A DNA stretch of 5,381 nt from Flavobacterium psychrophilum. Its GTDB lineage: Bacteria; Bacteroidota; Bacteroidia; Flavobacteriales; Flavobacteriaceae. Where the stretch lies: positions 1 through 5,381 of the forward strand of contig CAMCTL010000203.1 in the NCBI GenBank assembly GCA_945878515.1. The letters are read 5' to 3'. The position numbers were made by a program, and so were the translations under genes. This document shows, piece after piece, positions 1 through 5,381 of the stretch (positions are counted from its first letter, which is position 1; each line of letters opens with the position of its first letter). The notes under the pieces are model-generated. The model was given only the letters and a program-made list of their open reading frames with translations. It was not told the DNA's origin and did no database searches.

Positions 1-116
1 AATTATTTTTCATACTGAATTTATAATAATTCGATAAAAATGAAGCTAATTTTCGAAACTTGCAACTATTTAGTTCCAATAATTTTTCACTAAATTAGCA
101 TCAAATAAACTCCAAT

Positions 117-1712
117 ATGCCAACAGACTGTATTAGCTATCAAAATTCAGGATATTTCTCTCCTTTAATGAATGATTATTTAGAACAAAAATCGAATTTA
201 CAGTCTCTTTATAGCCGGTTTCCAAATCTTGAAAATTTTGAAGAACAAATCATTGAGAAAGAAATCAATTTCAATGGTAATGAAAAAAGAGAAGTTTTAG
301 TTTCGGTACTCAAAAAGCAATATGCTCAAATAAATGCTTCCAAAACAACTTTAAATAATATTAAACTCTTAAACAATTCCAACACTTTCACCATTACGAC
401 GGGTCATCAATTGAATCTGTTTTCTGGCCCTTTGTATTTTTTGTACAAAATTATTTCAACAATCAATTTAACCAAAGAATTGAAGGCAAAATATCCATCG
501 CAAAACTTTGTACCCATTTATTGGATGGCAACCGAAGACCACGATTTTGAAGAAATAAATTATTTCAATTTCAAAGGGCGAAAATTTCGTTGGAACGCAA
601 AAAGTTCAGGTCCTGTAGGTCGATTGTCTACAGAAGGTTTGGCTGATTTCTTTGAAGTTTTCGAACAAGAATTGGGTAAAGGAAAAAATGCTGAAGCCAT
701 CAAAAAACTTTTTCAAGACTCGTATTTGAATCATTCCAATTTGGCTGATGCGACTAGATTTTTAGCCAATGCACTTTTTGGCGAATATGGATTGGTTATT
801 CTTGACGCCGATAATCCAGATTTAAAACGAACTTTCATACCCTATTTAAAGGAAGAATTAACAAAGCAAACGTCGTATAAAAAAGTAACTGAAACCACTG
901 AGAAATTAAAAAATTACACGATTCAAGTTAATCCTCGGGAGATTAATTTGTTTTATATGGAAGACGATTTGCGAGAACGAATCGTTTTAGAAAATGGAAT
1001 TTATAGAGTAAACAATACTAAAACAACATTCTCAGAAACCGAAATTTTAGATTTATTAGAAAATCATCCCGAAAAATTCAGTCCCAACGTAATCATGCGT
1101 CCGTTGTACCAAGAAGTAGTTTTACCCAATTTATGCTACATCGGTGGCGGCGGAGAAATTGCGTATTGGCTTGAATTGAAATCTTTTTTTGATGCCATGA
1201 AAGTCACATTCCCGATACTTTTACTTCGAAATTCAGTACTGTTGGCAACAGAAAAACAAGCCAAAAAAGCGGACAAATTGGGATTGTCTTGGTCCGATTT
1301 ATTTATGAAAGAAAGTGAATTGATAAACCTAAAAACTAAGGAATTATCAAAATTCCCAATTGATTTTTCGGTTCAAAAGGAACATTTACAAAAACAATTT
1401 GAAGCGCTGTTAGAAATAGCCAATCAAACCGACAAATCCTTTCTTGGTGCAGTAAAAGCGCAGGAAACCAAACAAGTTAAAGGTCTAGAAAACCTAGAAA
1501 AACGTTTGCTAAAAGCCCAAAAACGCAACTATTCAGCAACATTGGAGCGAATTATCAATTTGCAAAATGAATTGTTTCCCAAAAGAAGCCTTCAAGAACG
1601 CCAAACTAATTTTTCGGAATTTTATTTGGAAAATGGAGCGCATTTTATTCCTCAATTATGCAATCAACTCAAACCTTTAGATTTTAATTTTGAAATTAGC
1701 ATTGTTTCGTGA
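117..1712 (+). CDS. bshC: BshC, putative cysteine ligase of bacillithiol biosynthesis
   Basis: BshC is thought to add cysteine to glucosaminyl-malate, the last step of bacillithiol synthesis in the cytoplasm. The 531-residue product has the family's usual length. Visible family landmarks are the TTGHQLNLFSGPLY block at residues 94-107, FVPIYWMATEDHDFEE at 131-146 (the most diagnostic stretch, in the nucleotide-binding-like core) and RPLYQEVVLPNLCYIGGGGE at 328-347. The Lys/Glu/Gln-rich helical stretch at about 390-490 fits the C-terminal coiled coil known for the family. The ATG at 117 gives a full-length N-terminus, and the leader is A-rich without a Shine-Dalgarno motif, as usual in Bacteroidota. 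The preceding 116 bases hold only a weak -7-like box (TAAATTAG, 91-98). bshA and bshB are not in this window. Family assignment is firm; the biochemical step is known from the family, and robust in vitro ligase activity has been hard to show. Confidence -1.
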   Translation: MPTDCISYQNSGYFSPLMNDYLEQKSNLQSLYSRFPNLENFEEQIIEKEINFNGNEKREVLVSVLKKQYAQINASKTTLNNIKLLNNSNTFTITTGHQLNLFSGPLYFLYKIISTINLTKELKAKYPSQNFVPIYWMATEDHDFEEINYFNFKGRKFRWNAKSSGPVGRLSTEGLADFFEVFEQELGKGKNAEAIKKLFQDSYLNHSNLADATRFLANALFGEYGLVILDADNPDLKRTFIPYLKEELTKQTSYKKVTETTEKLKNYTIQVNPREINLFYMEDDLRERIVLENGIYRVNNTKTTFSETEILDLLENHPEKFSPNVIMRPLYQEVVLPNLCYIGGGGEIAYWLELKSFFDAMKVTFPILLLRNSVLLATEKQAKKADKLGLSWSDLFMKESELINLKTKELSKFPIDFSVQKEHLQKQFEALLEIANQTDKSFLGAVKAQETKQVKGLENLEKRLLKAQKRNYSATLERIINLQNELFPKRSLQERQTNFSEFYLENGAHFIPQLCNQLKPLDFNFEISIVS

Positions 1713-1776
1713 GGAGAAAATAACTAACATTCTTCAATAAATTGCTGAATAGATAAAATCAATCCATAAAAAAGTA

Positions 1777-1784
1777 TATTTTTG
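1777..1784 (+). promoter_or_regulatory. Candidate ndk promoter, -7 box
   Basis: TATTTTTG matches the flavobacterial -7 consensus TAnnTTTG exactly. It lies 24 bases before the ndk start, implying a very short A-rich leader. No TTG is present 17-23 bases upstream, so the -33 element is missing or degenerate. The match suggests ndk can be transcribed independently of bshC, although read-through across the 96-base gap is also possible. Confidence -1.
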
Positions 1785-1808
1785 CTGAAAATTTAAAAAA
1801 ATAAAAAA

Positions 1809-2228
1809 ATGACTACGAATAGAACTTTTACAATGATTAAACCAGATGCTGTCAAAAACGGACACATTGGAAACATCTTAGCAATGATTACAAATGCGGG
1901 TTTCAAAATTATTTCTTTGAAATTGACTCAATTAACAGTAGCCGACGCACAAGCTTTTTATGCCGTTCACGCGGAGAGACCTTTTTACGATGGATTAGTT
2001 GCATTTATGTCTAGCGGACCAATTGTTGCCGCAATTCTAGAAAAAGAAAATGCAGTTGCCGATTTCAGAACTTTAATTGGAGCCACAAATCCAGCCGATG
2101 CTGCTGATGGAACCATCCGTAAATTGTATGCTACATCGATGGGAGAAAACGCAGTTCACGGATCTGACAGTGATGAAAATGCAGCTATTGAAGGTGCTTT
2201 TCATTTTTCAGGAAGAGAGCAGTTTTAG
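1809..2228 (+). CDS. ndk: Nucleoside diphosphate kinase
   Basis: Ndk transfers the gamma phosphate of ATP to nucleoside diphosphates through a phosphohistidine intermediate, balancing cytoplasmic NTP and dNTP pools. The 139-residue protein is a complete, normal-length single domain. The N-terminal TMIKPDAV motif is at residues 8-15, with K11 in the nucleotide site. Y51, R87 and R104 sit at the usual substrate-binding positions. The signature NAVHGSDS is at 114-121, with H117 as the phosphorylated residue. The ATG at 1809 is the only sensible start because the family motif begins eight residues later. The leader is almost pure A/T, without a Shine-Dalgarno motif. The gene follows bshC in the same direction but has its own candidate promoter and ends at a strong terminator. 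Nothing is odd about the protein. Confidence -1.
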   Translation: MTTNRTFTMIKPDAVKNGHIGNILAMITNAGFKIISLKLTQLTVADAQAFYAVHAERPFYDGLVAFMSSGPIVAAILEKENAVADFRTLIGATNPADAADGTIRKLYATSMGENAVHGSDSDENAAIEGAFHFSGREQF

Positions 2229-2230
2229 TA

Positions 2231-2254
2231 TTCAGGCTGCAGTTCAGGTTGCAG
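2231..2254. repeat. Two tandem 12-base repeats after ndk
   Basis: TTCAGGCTGCAG (2231-2242) is followed directly by TTCAGGTTGCAG (2243-2254), differing at one base. The array starts two bases after the ndk stop codon. The reverse complement of the second unit, CTGCAACCTGAA, differs by one base from CTGCAAACTGAA in the repeat array on the other side of the terminator. The two arrays therefore form an imperfect long inverted repeat. Confidence -1.
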
Positions 2255-2280
2255 AAAGCAGCTGGATATTTATAAAATGT

Positions 2281-2315
2281 AAATCCCAATTCTATTTTGA
2301 ATTGGGATTTTTTTT
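2281..2315 (+). terminator. Intrinsic terminator of ndk
   Basis: A perfect 12-base stem (AAATCCCAATTC, 2281-2292, pairing with GAATTGGGATTT, 2299-2310) closes a six-base loop and runs into eight consecutive T residues (2308-2315). This is a clear rho-independent terminator, about 50 bases after the ndk stop. On the minus strand the same stem is followed only by an interrupted T/A-rich stretch, so it could also slow leftward transcription from the dciA-like gene, but less convincingly. Confidence -1.
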
Positions 2316-2317
2316 AT

Positions 2318-2363
2318 CTGAAATCTGCAAACTGAAACCTGCAAACTGAAACCTGCAAACTGA
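2318..2363. repeat. 14-base tandem repeat array between convergent genes
   Basis: Three copies of CTGAAACCTGCAAA occupy 2318-2331, 2332-2345 and 2346-2359, followed by a partial CTGA that abuts the stop codon of the leftward dciA-like gene. Copies two and three are identical; copy one has T for C at 2324. The array mirrors the 12-base repeats at 2231-2254 in inverted orientation, so together they flank the ndk terminator. Short CTGAAA/CTGCAAA arrays of this kind are, from memory, common between flavobacterial genes; their function is unknown. Confidence -1.
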
Positions 2364-2660
2364 TCACCTCAACACAATATCCTTAATCACTTCGCGTTTC
2401 AATTCTTCGTTTATCATGGCGACAATTTTTGATTTTCCGTGAGTTAATTCTTCTCTCAAAACTGCCGACGAAAGTTCGACATATAAAGTACTTCCCTTTA
2501 AAACAACATTTTTTGTGTAATAATTTACTCCATTGCCCATTAGTTTTTTCCAAGCGTCTCTAACATCAATTTGATCCATTCCTGGCTGCAATTTATTGGC
2601 TTGGATAATTTGTTTCAAAACATCGCCAACTGTACTCTGATTATTTAGTCTTTTTGCCAT
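2364..2660 (-). CDS. DciA-like protein (DUF721 family)
   Basis: The 98-residue protein fits the DUF721/DciA family. Family members studied elsewhere act as loaders or helpers of the replicative helicase DnaB in bacteria that lack DnaC/DnaI-type loaders. Family-like features are VRDAWKKLMG at residues 33-42 with the conserved Trp (W37), the strand NVVLKGSTLYVELSS at 51-65, LREEL at 68-72, and a C-terminal VIKDIVLR. It is a short, single-domain version, as expected in Flavobacteriia. I chose the ATG at 2660; a GTG codon lies directly before it (2663) and would add one residue. The start overlaps the end of the upstream lipoprotein gene by 20 bases, which suggests cotranscription and translational coupling. 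The family call is fairly firm; the helicase-loading role is inferred from homologues. Confidence -1.
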   Translation of the reverse strand: MAKRLNNQSTVGDVLKQIIQANKLQPGMDQIDVRDAWKKLMGNGVNYYTKNVVLKGSTLYVELSSAVLREELTHGKSKIVAMINEELKREVIKDIVLR

Positions 2661-3084
2661 CACCTAGAATATTTATCGAAGTTGCTTTTTTGTAATGGTA
2701 TTGCTTTTTTTCAGCGTTTACAAAAACCATTTTATCGTTGGTAATTTCAATCAATTCCTCTGACCATTTGGCATAAGAAGTAACATAATCCAAGAAAACT
2801 TTATCCTTTTCGAACCTAATTTTTAAGCTTTCTTGAGTGTCGTTTACAATAAAACTGCCGTCCAATTGCGGCATTACTTTCTTTCTAAATCCACTATTAT
2901 TTTTTCCAATTTCAAAATAATCATAACTTTGATTGATCTTATAATTTTTGTCTTCACCATCTTCAAAAACTACTTTTTCAATTTCCCAATATCCGTTGAT
3001 TTTGGAGATATCTTCTGATTTTATCTCTTGCTGACAAGAGAAAAAAAGAAACGAAACAATTAAAAGTCCAACTATTTTTTTCAT
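2641..3084 (-). CDS. Small lipoprotein, possibly lipocalin-like
   Basis: The 147-residue product begins with a lysine-charged hydrophobic signal (residues 3-16) ending in FFSC, with C17 the likely lipidated cysteine, so it should be an envelope lipoprotein. The mature part starts with INGYWEIEKVVFEDG (29-43) and ends with a Tyr/Lys-rich strand, KKQYHYKK (126-133). That Gly-x-Trp opening and closing beta strand resemble the small lipocalin-like beta-barrel lipoproteins common in Bacteroidota, but no catalytic motif is seen and the resemblance is only in pattern. It overlaps the dciA-like gene by 20 bases and probably leads that operon. A candidate promoter lies about 130 bases upstream, with a structured element in between. 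The ATG at 3084 is supported by the complete signal peptide immediately after it. Function unknown. Confidence -1.
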   Translation of the reverse strand: MKKIVGLLIVSFLFFSCQQEIKSEDISKINGYWEIEKVVFEDGEDKNYKINQSYDYFEIGKNNSGFRKKVMPQLDGSFIVNDTQESLKIRFEKDKVFLDYVTSYAKWSEELIEITNDKMVFVNAEKKQYHYKKATSINILGDGKKTK

Positions 3085-3098
3085 ACATTTAATTTTTT

Positions 3099-3180
3099 GG
3101 AGCTAATCCTGCTGTCCACTATATCTTTTTATTTTTTATAAAGAAAAAAAATAAAAAGGATGCCGTTCCCATCAGGGCTA
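3099..3180 (-). ncRNA. Structured intergenic element, possible Flavo-1-type RNA
   Basis: An 82-base element with two nested helices. The outer helix pairs 3101-3103 (AGC) with 3177-3179 (GCT) and 3108-3111 (CCTG) with 3173-3176 (CAGG), leaving a TAAT bulge. The inner helix pairs 3124-3137 with 3146-3159 (about 14 pairs, nearly all A-T) around an eight-base loop. Between them lie two unpaired stretches (3112-3123 and 3160-3172). The ends, AGCCCTGAT on the minus strand and GGATTAGCTCC, match from memory a sequence recurring in Flavobacterium intergenic regions with a variable middle; I think it is the Rfam family Flavo-1, but could not check. The minus strand is chosen because a leftward promoter lies just upstream. 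It may be a separate RNA or the leader of the lipoprotein mRNA. Confidence -1.
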
Positions 3181-3214
3181 GGCTTTAGGAATCAAAATAA
3201 CTTAATCTATTCGA

Positions 3215-3248
3215 CAAAGTTAATCTTATTAAATTCTTTAGAAAACAA
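3215..3248 (-). promoter_or_regulatory. Candidate leftward promoter for structured element and lipoprotein operon
   Basis: On the minus strand, TAACTTTG (3222 down to 3215) matches the flavobacterial -7 consensus TAnnTTTG exactly, and a TTTTG run ending at 3246 supplies a -33 TTG at a 23-base spacing, the upper end of the accepted range. Transcription would begin near 3208 and pass through the structured element before the lipoprotein gene. A seven-base inverted repeat (ATTCTTT 3233-3239 and AAAGAAT 3248-3254) overlaps the -33 region and could be an operator or chance. Confidence -1.
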
Positions 3249-3279
3249 AAGAATAAAAATCTCTTTAAACTATTTTCAA

Positions 3280-3287
3280 TATTTTTG
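3280..3287 (+). promoter_or_regulatory. Candidate promoter of the serine hydrolase gene, -7 box
   Basis: TATTTTTG at 3280-3287 is an exact TAnnTTTG -7 box, 29 bases before the start codon, giving a leader of roughly 20 A-rich bases. No TTG lies 17-23 bases upstream, so the -33 element is not evident. It is the same octamer as the box before ndk. It is back-to-back with the leftward candidate promoter at 3215-3248. Confidence -1.
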
Positions 3288-3316
3288 GTCTTACTTCCAA
3301 AAAAAACACTAAATCT

Positions 3317-4381
3317 ATGTCAAAAATAATTACAATACTTAGTCTTTCTCTATTCATCAGCTGTAGTTCAGAAACATCAACAACTCCAAATCCATTAGAA
3401 AAAATATACTTTCCTTCACAAACTAGCAATACTTGGGAAACAAAATCGATTGCAGATTTGGGTTGGAAACAAACTGCTGTTCAACCCCTTTTGGATTATT
3501 TAGCACTCAAAAACTCCAAAGGTTTTATCATTTTAGTAAATGGAAGAATCGTGCTAGAGAATTATTTCAACGGACATTCCGCATCAACTCCTTGGTATTG
3601 GGCAAGTGCTGGCAAAACTTTGACAACAACAATGACAGGAATTGCTCAGCAAGAAGGTTTGATCAACATCAACAACAAAGTTTCTGATTATATTGGAACC
3701 GGTTGGACTAGTATGCCACTTGTAAAAGAAAATCTGATTACCAACAAACATTTACTCACAATGACTTCTGGCATCGAAGATATAACTAATGGTGATGATG
3801 TCACTCCAGCAAAACTGACCTATAAAGCCGATGCAGGAACGCGTTGGGCATATCACAATGTCTATGTAAAATTGCAAGATGTTATAGCAAAAGCAAGTGG
3901 ACAAACTTGGACTAACTATTTCAACACGAAATTGAGAGACAAAATCGGAATGACTGGAAATTGGATACAAATAGACAATAATAGCGTGTATTGGAGTACA
4001 ACTCGAAGTATGGCGCGATTTGGTTTATTGATGCTCAATAAAGGGAAGTGGGACAACACCACAATACTAAATGAAACCTTTTTCAATGAAGCAGCAAATA
4101 CGTCGCAAAACATCAATCTGAGTTATGGATATTTGTGGTGGCTAAATGGAAAATCAAGTTATCAATTGCCGCAATCCCAATTTCAATTCAATGGAAGTAT
4201 TGTTCCTTCTGGACCCAATGATATGTATATGGCATTGGGTAAAAATGACCAAAAAATCTACGTAATTCCTTGCAAAAAAATGGTGGTCATCAGAATGGGA
4301 GAAGCTGCAGATAATGTAAACCTTGCACTATCGGATTTTGACGAAACACTTTGGACAAAAATTAAAGCTTTGTACCAATAA
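3317..4381 (+). CDS. Lipoprotein serine hydrolase, beta-lactamase/PBP fold
   Basis: The 354-residue protein belongs to the broad class C beta-lactamase/penicillin-binding-protein-like hydrolase family (Pfam Beta-lactamase). Its substrate cannot be read from sequence; members include D-aminopeptidases, esterases and PBP relatives. The N-terminus is a lipoprotein signal with LFISC, so C16 is the likely lipid anchor and the enzyme should face the periplasm or outer surface. The catalytic S-x-x-K is ASAGK, with S97 and K100. The second motif is YHN at 179-181, where Y179 would be the general base. The usual third motif (KTG or HxG) is not obvious; the equivalent region is probably MALGKNDQKIYVIP at 305-318. 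The domain is complete and ends at the usual C-terminal helix. It is transcribed singly, divergent from the lipoprotein-dciA pair. A resistance role is unlikely on this evidence. Confidence -1.
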   Translation: MSKIITILSLSLFISCSSETSTTPNPLEKIYFPSQTSNTWETKSIADLGWKQTAVQPLLDYLALKNSKGFIILVNGRIVLENYFNGHSASTPWYWASAGKTLTTTMTGIAQQEGLININNKVSDYIGTGWTSMPLVKENLITNKHLLTMTSGIEDITNGDDVTPAKLTYKADAGTRWAYHNVYVKLQDVIAKASGQTWTNYFNTKLRDKIGMTGNWIQIDNNSVYWSTTRSMARFGLLMLNKGKWDNTTILNETFFNEAANTSQNINLSYGYLWWLNGKSSYQLPQSQFQFNGSIVPSGPNDMYMALGKNDQKIYVIPCKKMVVIRMGEAADNVNLALSDFDETLWTKIKALYQ

Positions 4382-4421
4382 ATTAACTTTTAACCAATTG
4401 ACGGATTGGCCGAATAGCCTA

Positions 4422-4450
4422 AAATTTGAATTTATACTAATTTCAAATTT
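4422..4450. terminator. Weak AT-rich hairpin between convergent genes
   Basis: AAATTTGAA (4422-4430) pairs perfectly with TTCAAATTT (4442-4450) around an 11-base loop, just past the serine hydrolase gene and overlapping the stop codon of the leftward gene at 4449. There is no T tract on either side, so if it terminates transcription it does so poorly. A second small hairpin, CCAAT/ATTGG, lies at 4394-4409. Neither is convincing as a canonical terminator. Confidence -1.
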
Positions 4451-5033
4451 ATTGATAGTACAATATTAATCTCTTTTTTTTTGTTTCACCACAAAGATTT
4501 TTTATAACTTCCTTATCTTCAATCACATATTGAACCAGATATTTATTAAATTCATTATTAAGATTAAAAGGTATTTCTTTTCCCTCAATATAAACAATAT
4601 CATCTTCATTGGGATAAGTTGGTATCTTTGCCCACAATCTATTACGAAGTAATTCACATCTCTTTGTCTCTGAAAAACTTGTGTTAACAATATGGTAATT
4701 AGATAGAAATGGAAAACAAGTATGGGGATACTCTACAAGAATAACATTTTCTTGTAATCCTTTTTCAGAAGGAATTTTGATTTGGTATTTCCCGTTTTTA
4801 GAAGTTTTATTTGAAAAATATACTTTATCAAGCGTTATGAAAACAACTTGAACTCCTTTAGATTTCTCACCGTTCAAAAAATACTTAATCTCCCCATTAA
4901 AAACTATAGAATCATTTTCATTATATAAAAATCGATGTTCTTTTGTTTCACTATATATTACATTTGCAGACAAATTTATACTTAGTAGAAGCAGCATTAC
5001 AATTTTTAAAATATAATTCGCCTTAACCATCAT
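4449..5033 (-). CDS. Secreted protein of unknown function with one possible beta-sandwich domain
   Basis: I do not recognise this 194-residue protein. It starts with a signal peptide: positive N-terminus, hydrophobic core at residues 8-20, plausible cleavage after A23, and no lipobox. Residues 43-88 have the pattern of a carboxypeptidase-regulatory-like or CNA-B-type beta sandwich: a strand with NGEI, then KSKGVQVVF, then the turn TSKNGKYQIKIP. Such domains are structural in Bacteroidota surface proteins, usually attached to something larger; here the remaining 100 residues have no recognisable motif. Three cysteines (C106, C126, C181) could form a disulfide. Two ATG codons stand in tandem at 5033 and 5030; either gives the same signal peptide. 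The DNA looks more AT-rich than that of its neighbours, and the gene separates ftsY from the serine hydrolase, which may point to a later insertion. It follows ftsY by 27 bases in the same direction. Confidence -1.
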   Translation of the reverse strand: MMVKANYILKIVMLLLLSINLSANVIYSETKEHRFLYNENDSIVFNGEIKYFLNGEKSKGVQVVFITLDKVYFSNKTSKNGKYQIKIPSEKGLQENVILVEYPHTCFPFLSNYHIVNTSFSETKRCELLRNRLWAKIPTYPNEDDIVYIEGKEIPFNLNNEFNKYLVQYVIEDKEVIKNLCGETKKKRLILYYQ

Positions 5034-5049
5034 TATTTGATATTTTTTG

Positions 5050-5084
5050 TAAATCTACAATTATTTAAAAAAACTATCTACAAA
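5050..5084 (-). promoter_or_regulatory. Candidate promoter of the 194-residue secreted protein gene
   Basis: On the minus strand TAGATTTA (5057 down to 5050) matches the TAnnTTTG -7 box at seven of eight relevant positions counting the free ones, and TTTG at 5084-5081 gives a -33 element with a 23-base spacer, the same spacing as the leftward promoter near 3215-3248. The -33 part lies inside the last codons of ftsY. The leader would be about ten A-rich bases. If absent in reality, the gene would be read through from ftsY. Confidence -1.
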
Positions 5085-5381
5085 CTCATATTTATTGAAG
5101 ACTTGTAAATCTTCAATACCTTCGCCAACTCCAATGTATTTTACCGGAATCTGGAATTGGTCAGAAATTCCTATAACAACTCCACCTTTAGCAGTTCCGT
5201 CCAATTTTGTAACAGCAAGTGATGTCACTTCGGTAGCGGCTGTAAATTGTTTGGCTTGTTCGAAAGCATTTTGTCCTGTTGAACCATCGATAACCAATAA
5301 AACATCGTGTGGCGCATCACCAACTACTTTTTGCATTACGCGTTTTACTTTGGTCAACTCGTTCATTAAATTAATTTTATT
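5061..5381 (-). CDS. ftsY: FtsY, signal recognition particle receptor GTPase (C-terminal part, cut by window edge)
   Basis: FtsY is the membrane-associated receptor that docks the SRP-ribosome complex and, by GTP hydrolysis with Ffh, hands nascent membrane proteins to the translocon. Only the last 106 residues are visible; the frame is open through the window end, and the Met at 5366 is internal (preceded by the codons for NKINL), so the gene starts outside. Visible NG-domain landmarks, numbered within the fragment, are DGSTGQ at 32-37, the guanine-specificity motif TKLDGTAKGG at 58-67, the IPVKYIGVGE closing motif at 78-87 and the family-typical DLQVF...FVDSFF end at 91-105. This corresponds to roughly the last third of a Bacteroidota FtsY. 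Sequence is intact with no frameshift. Identification is very secure. Confidence -1.
   Translation of the reverse strand, partial: NKINLMNELTKVKRVMQKVVGDAPHDVLLVIDGSTGQNAFEQAKQFTAATEVTSLAVTKLDGTAKGGVVIGISDQFQIPVKYIGVGEGIEDLQVFNKYEFVDSFFK

Noticed and set aside
1..13. Possible start of a divergent leftward gene (minus-strand ATG at 13, reading MKNN).
   Set aside because: Only four codons are inside the window, so nothing supports it beyond a lysine/asparagine-rich beginning.
2077..2349. Open frame on the plus strand overlapping the end of ndk and running through the terminator.
   Set aside because: It is out of frame with ndk, crosses the terminator and the repeats, and its translation has no domain-like character.
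2318..2363. Considered as a CRISPR fragment because of the regular repeats.
   Set aside because: The units are 14 bases, directly adjacent with no spacers, and no cas gene is near.
2833..3018. Plus-strand open frame inside the lipoprotein gene.
   Set aside because: The opposite strand encodes a complete lipoprotein with signal peptide; this frame is a low-complexity antisense shadow.
3082..3088. Out-of-frame ATG four bases before the lipoprotein start (minus strand) as a regulatory upstream frame.
   Set aside because: It overlaps the start without a nearby stop and encodes nothing recognisable; likely chance.
3146..3159. A/T-rich inner hairpin considered as an intrinsic terminator for either strand.
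   Set aside because: The stem is almost all A-T pairs, is embedded in a larger folded element, and is not followed by a T tract after the stem on either strand.
3433..4116. Several short open frames on both strands within the serine hydrolase gene (3433-3687, 3752-3970, 3916-4116).
   Set aside because: They overlap the catalytic domain of a clear gene and have no start context or recognisable motifs.
4971..4978. Minus-strand TAAATTTG as an internal promoter.
   Set aside because: It lies inside the signal-peptide coding region, has no supporting -33 element that I could confirm, and such octamers are expected by chance in AT-rich DNA.

Overview
The window looks like a housekeeping stretch of a Bacteroidota chromosome, most likely Flavobacterium or a close relative. 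The evidence is the strongly AT-rich DNA, A-rich leaders without Shine-Dalgarno motifs, -7 promoter boxes of the flavobacterial TAnnTTTG type, and recognisable flavobacterial proteins (BshC, Ndk, a short DciA/DUF721 protein, the FtsY C-terminus). The species call is inferred from sequence style, not from a search.

Layout from left to right. bshC (bacillithiol biosynthesis) and ndk (nucleoside diphosphate kinase) read rightward; ndk appears to have its own promoter and ends at a strong intrinsic terminator. That terminator sits between two clusters of short tandem repeats that are reverse complements of each other in character, in the gap where ndk converges with a leftward pair. The leftward pair is a small lipoprotein gene and a dciA-like gene that overlap by 20 bases and are probably cotranscribed. 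The next gap (3085-3316) is divergent. It holds a candidate leftward promoter, an 82-base structured element whose ends resemble a repeat that I recall from many Flavobacterium genomes (possibly the Flavo-1 RNA family), and a candidate promoter for a rightward lipoprotein serine hydrolase of the beta-lactamase/PBP fold. The right end reads leftward: an unrecognised secreted protein of 194 residues, then the C-terminal third of ftsY, which runs off the window edge.

The genes do not form one pathway. They cover thiol redox chemistry, nucleotide balance, replicative helicase loading, the cell envelope and SRP-dependent membrane targeting. No mobile element, CRISPR array, tRNA, rRNA or defence system is visible. 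I found no convincing new multi-gene system. The most interesting material is intergenic: the structured element in the lipoprotein leader and the repeat-framed ndk terminator. The least explained gene is the orphan at 4449-5033.
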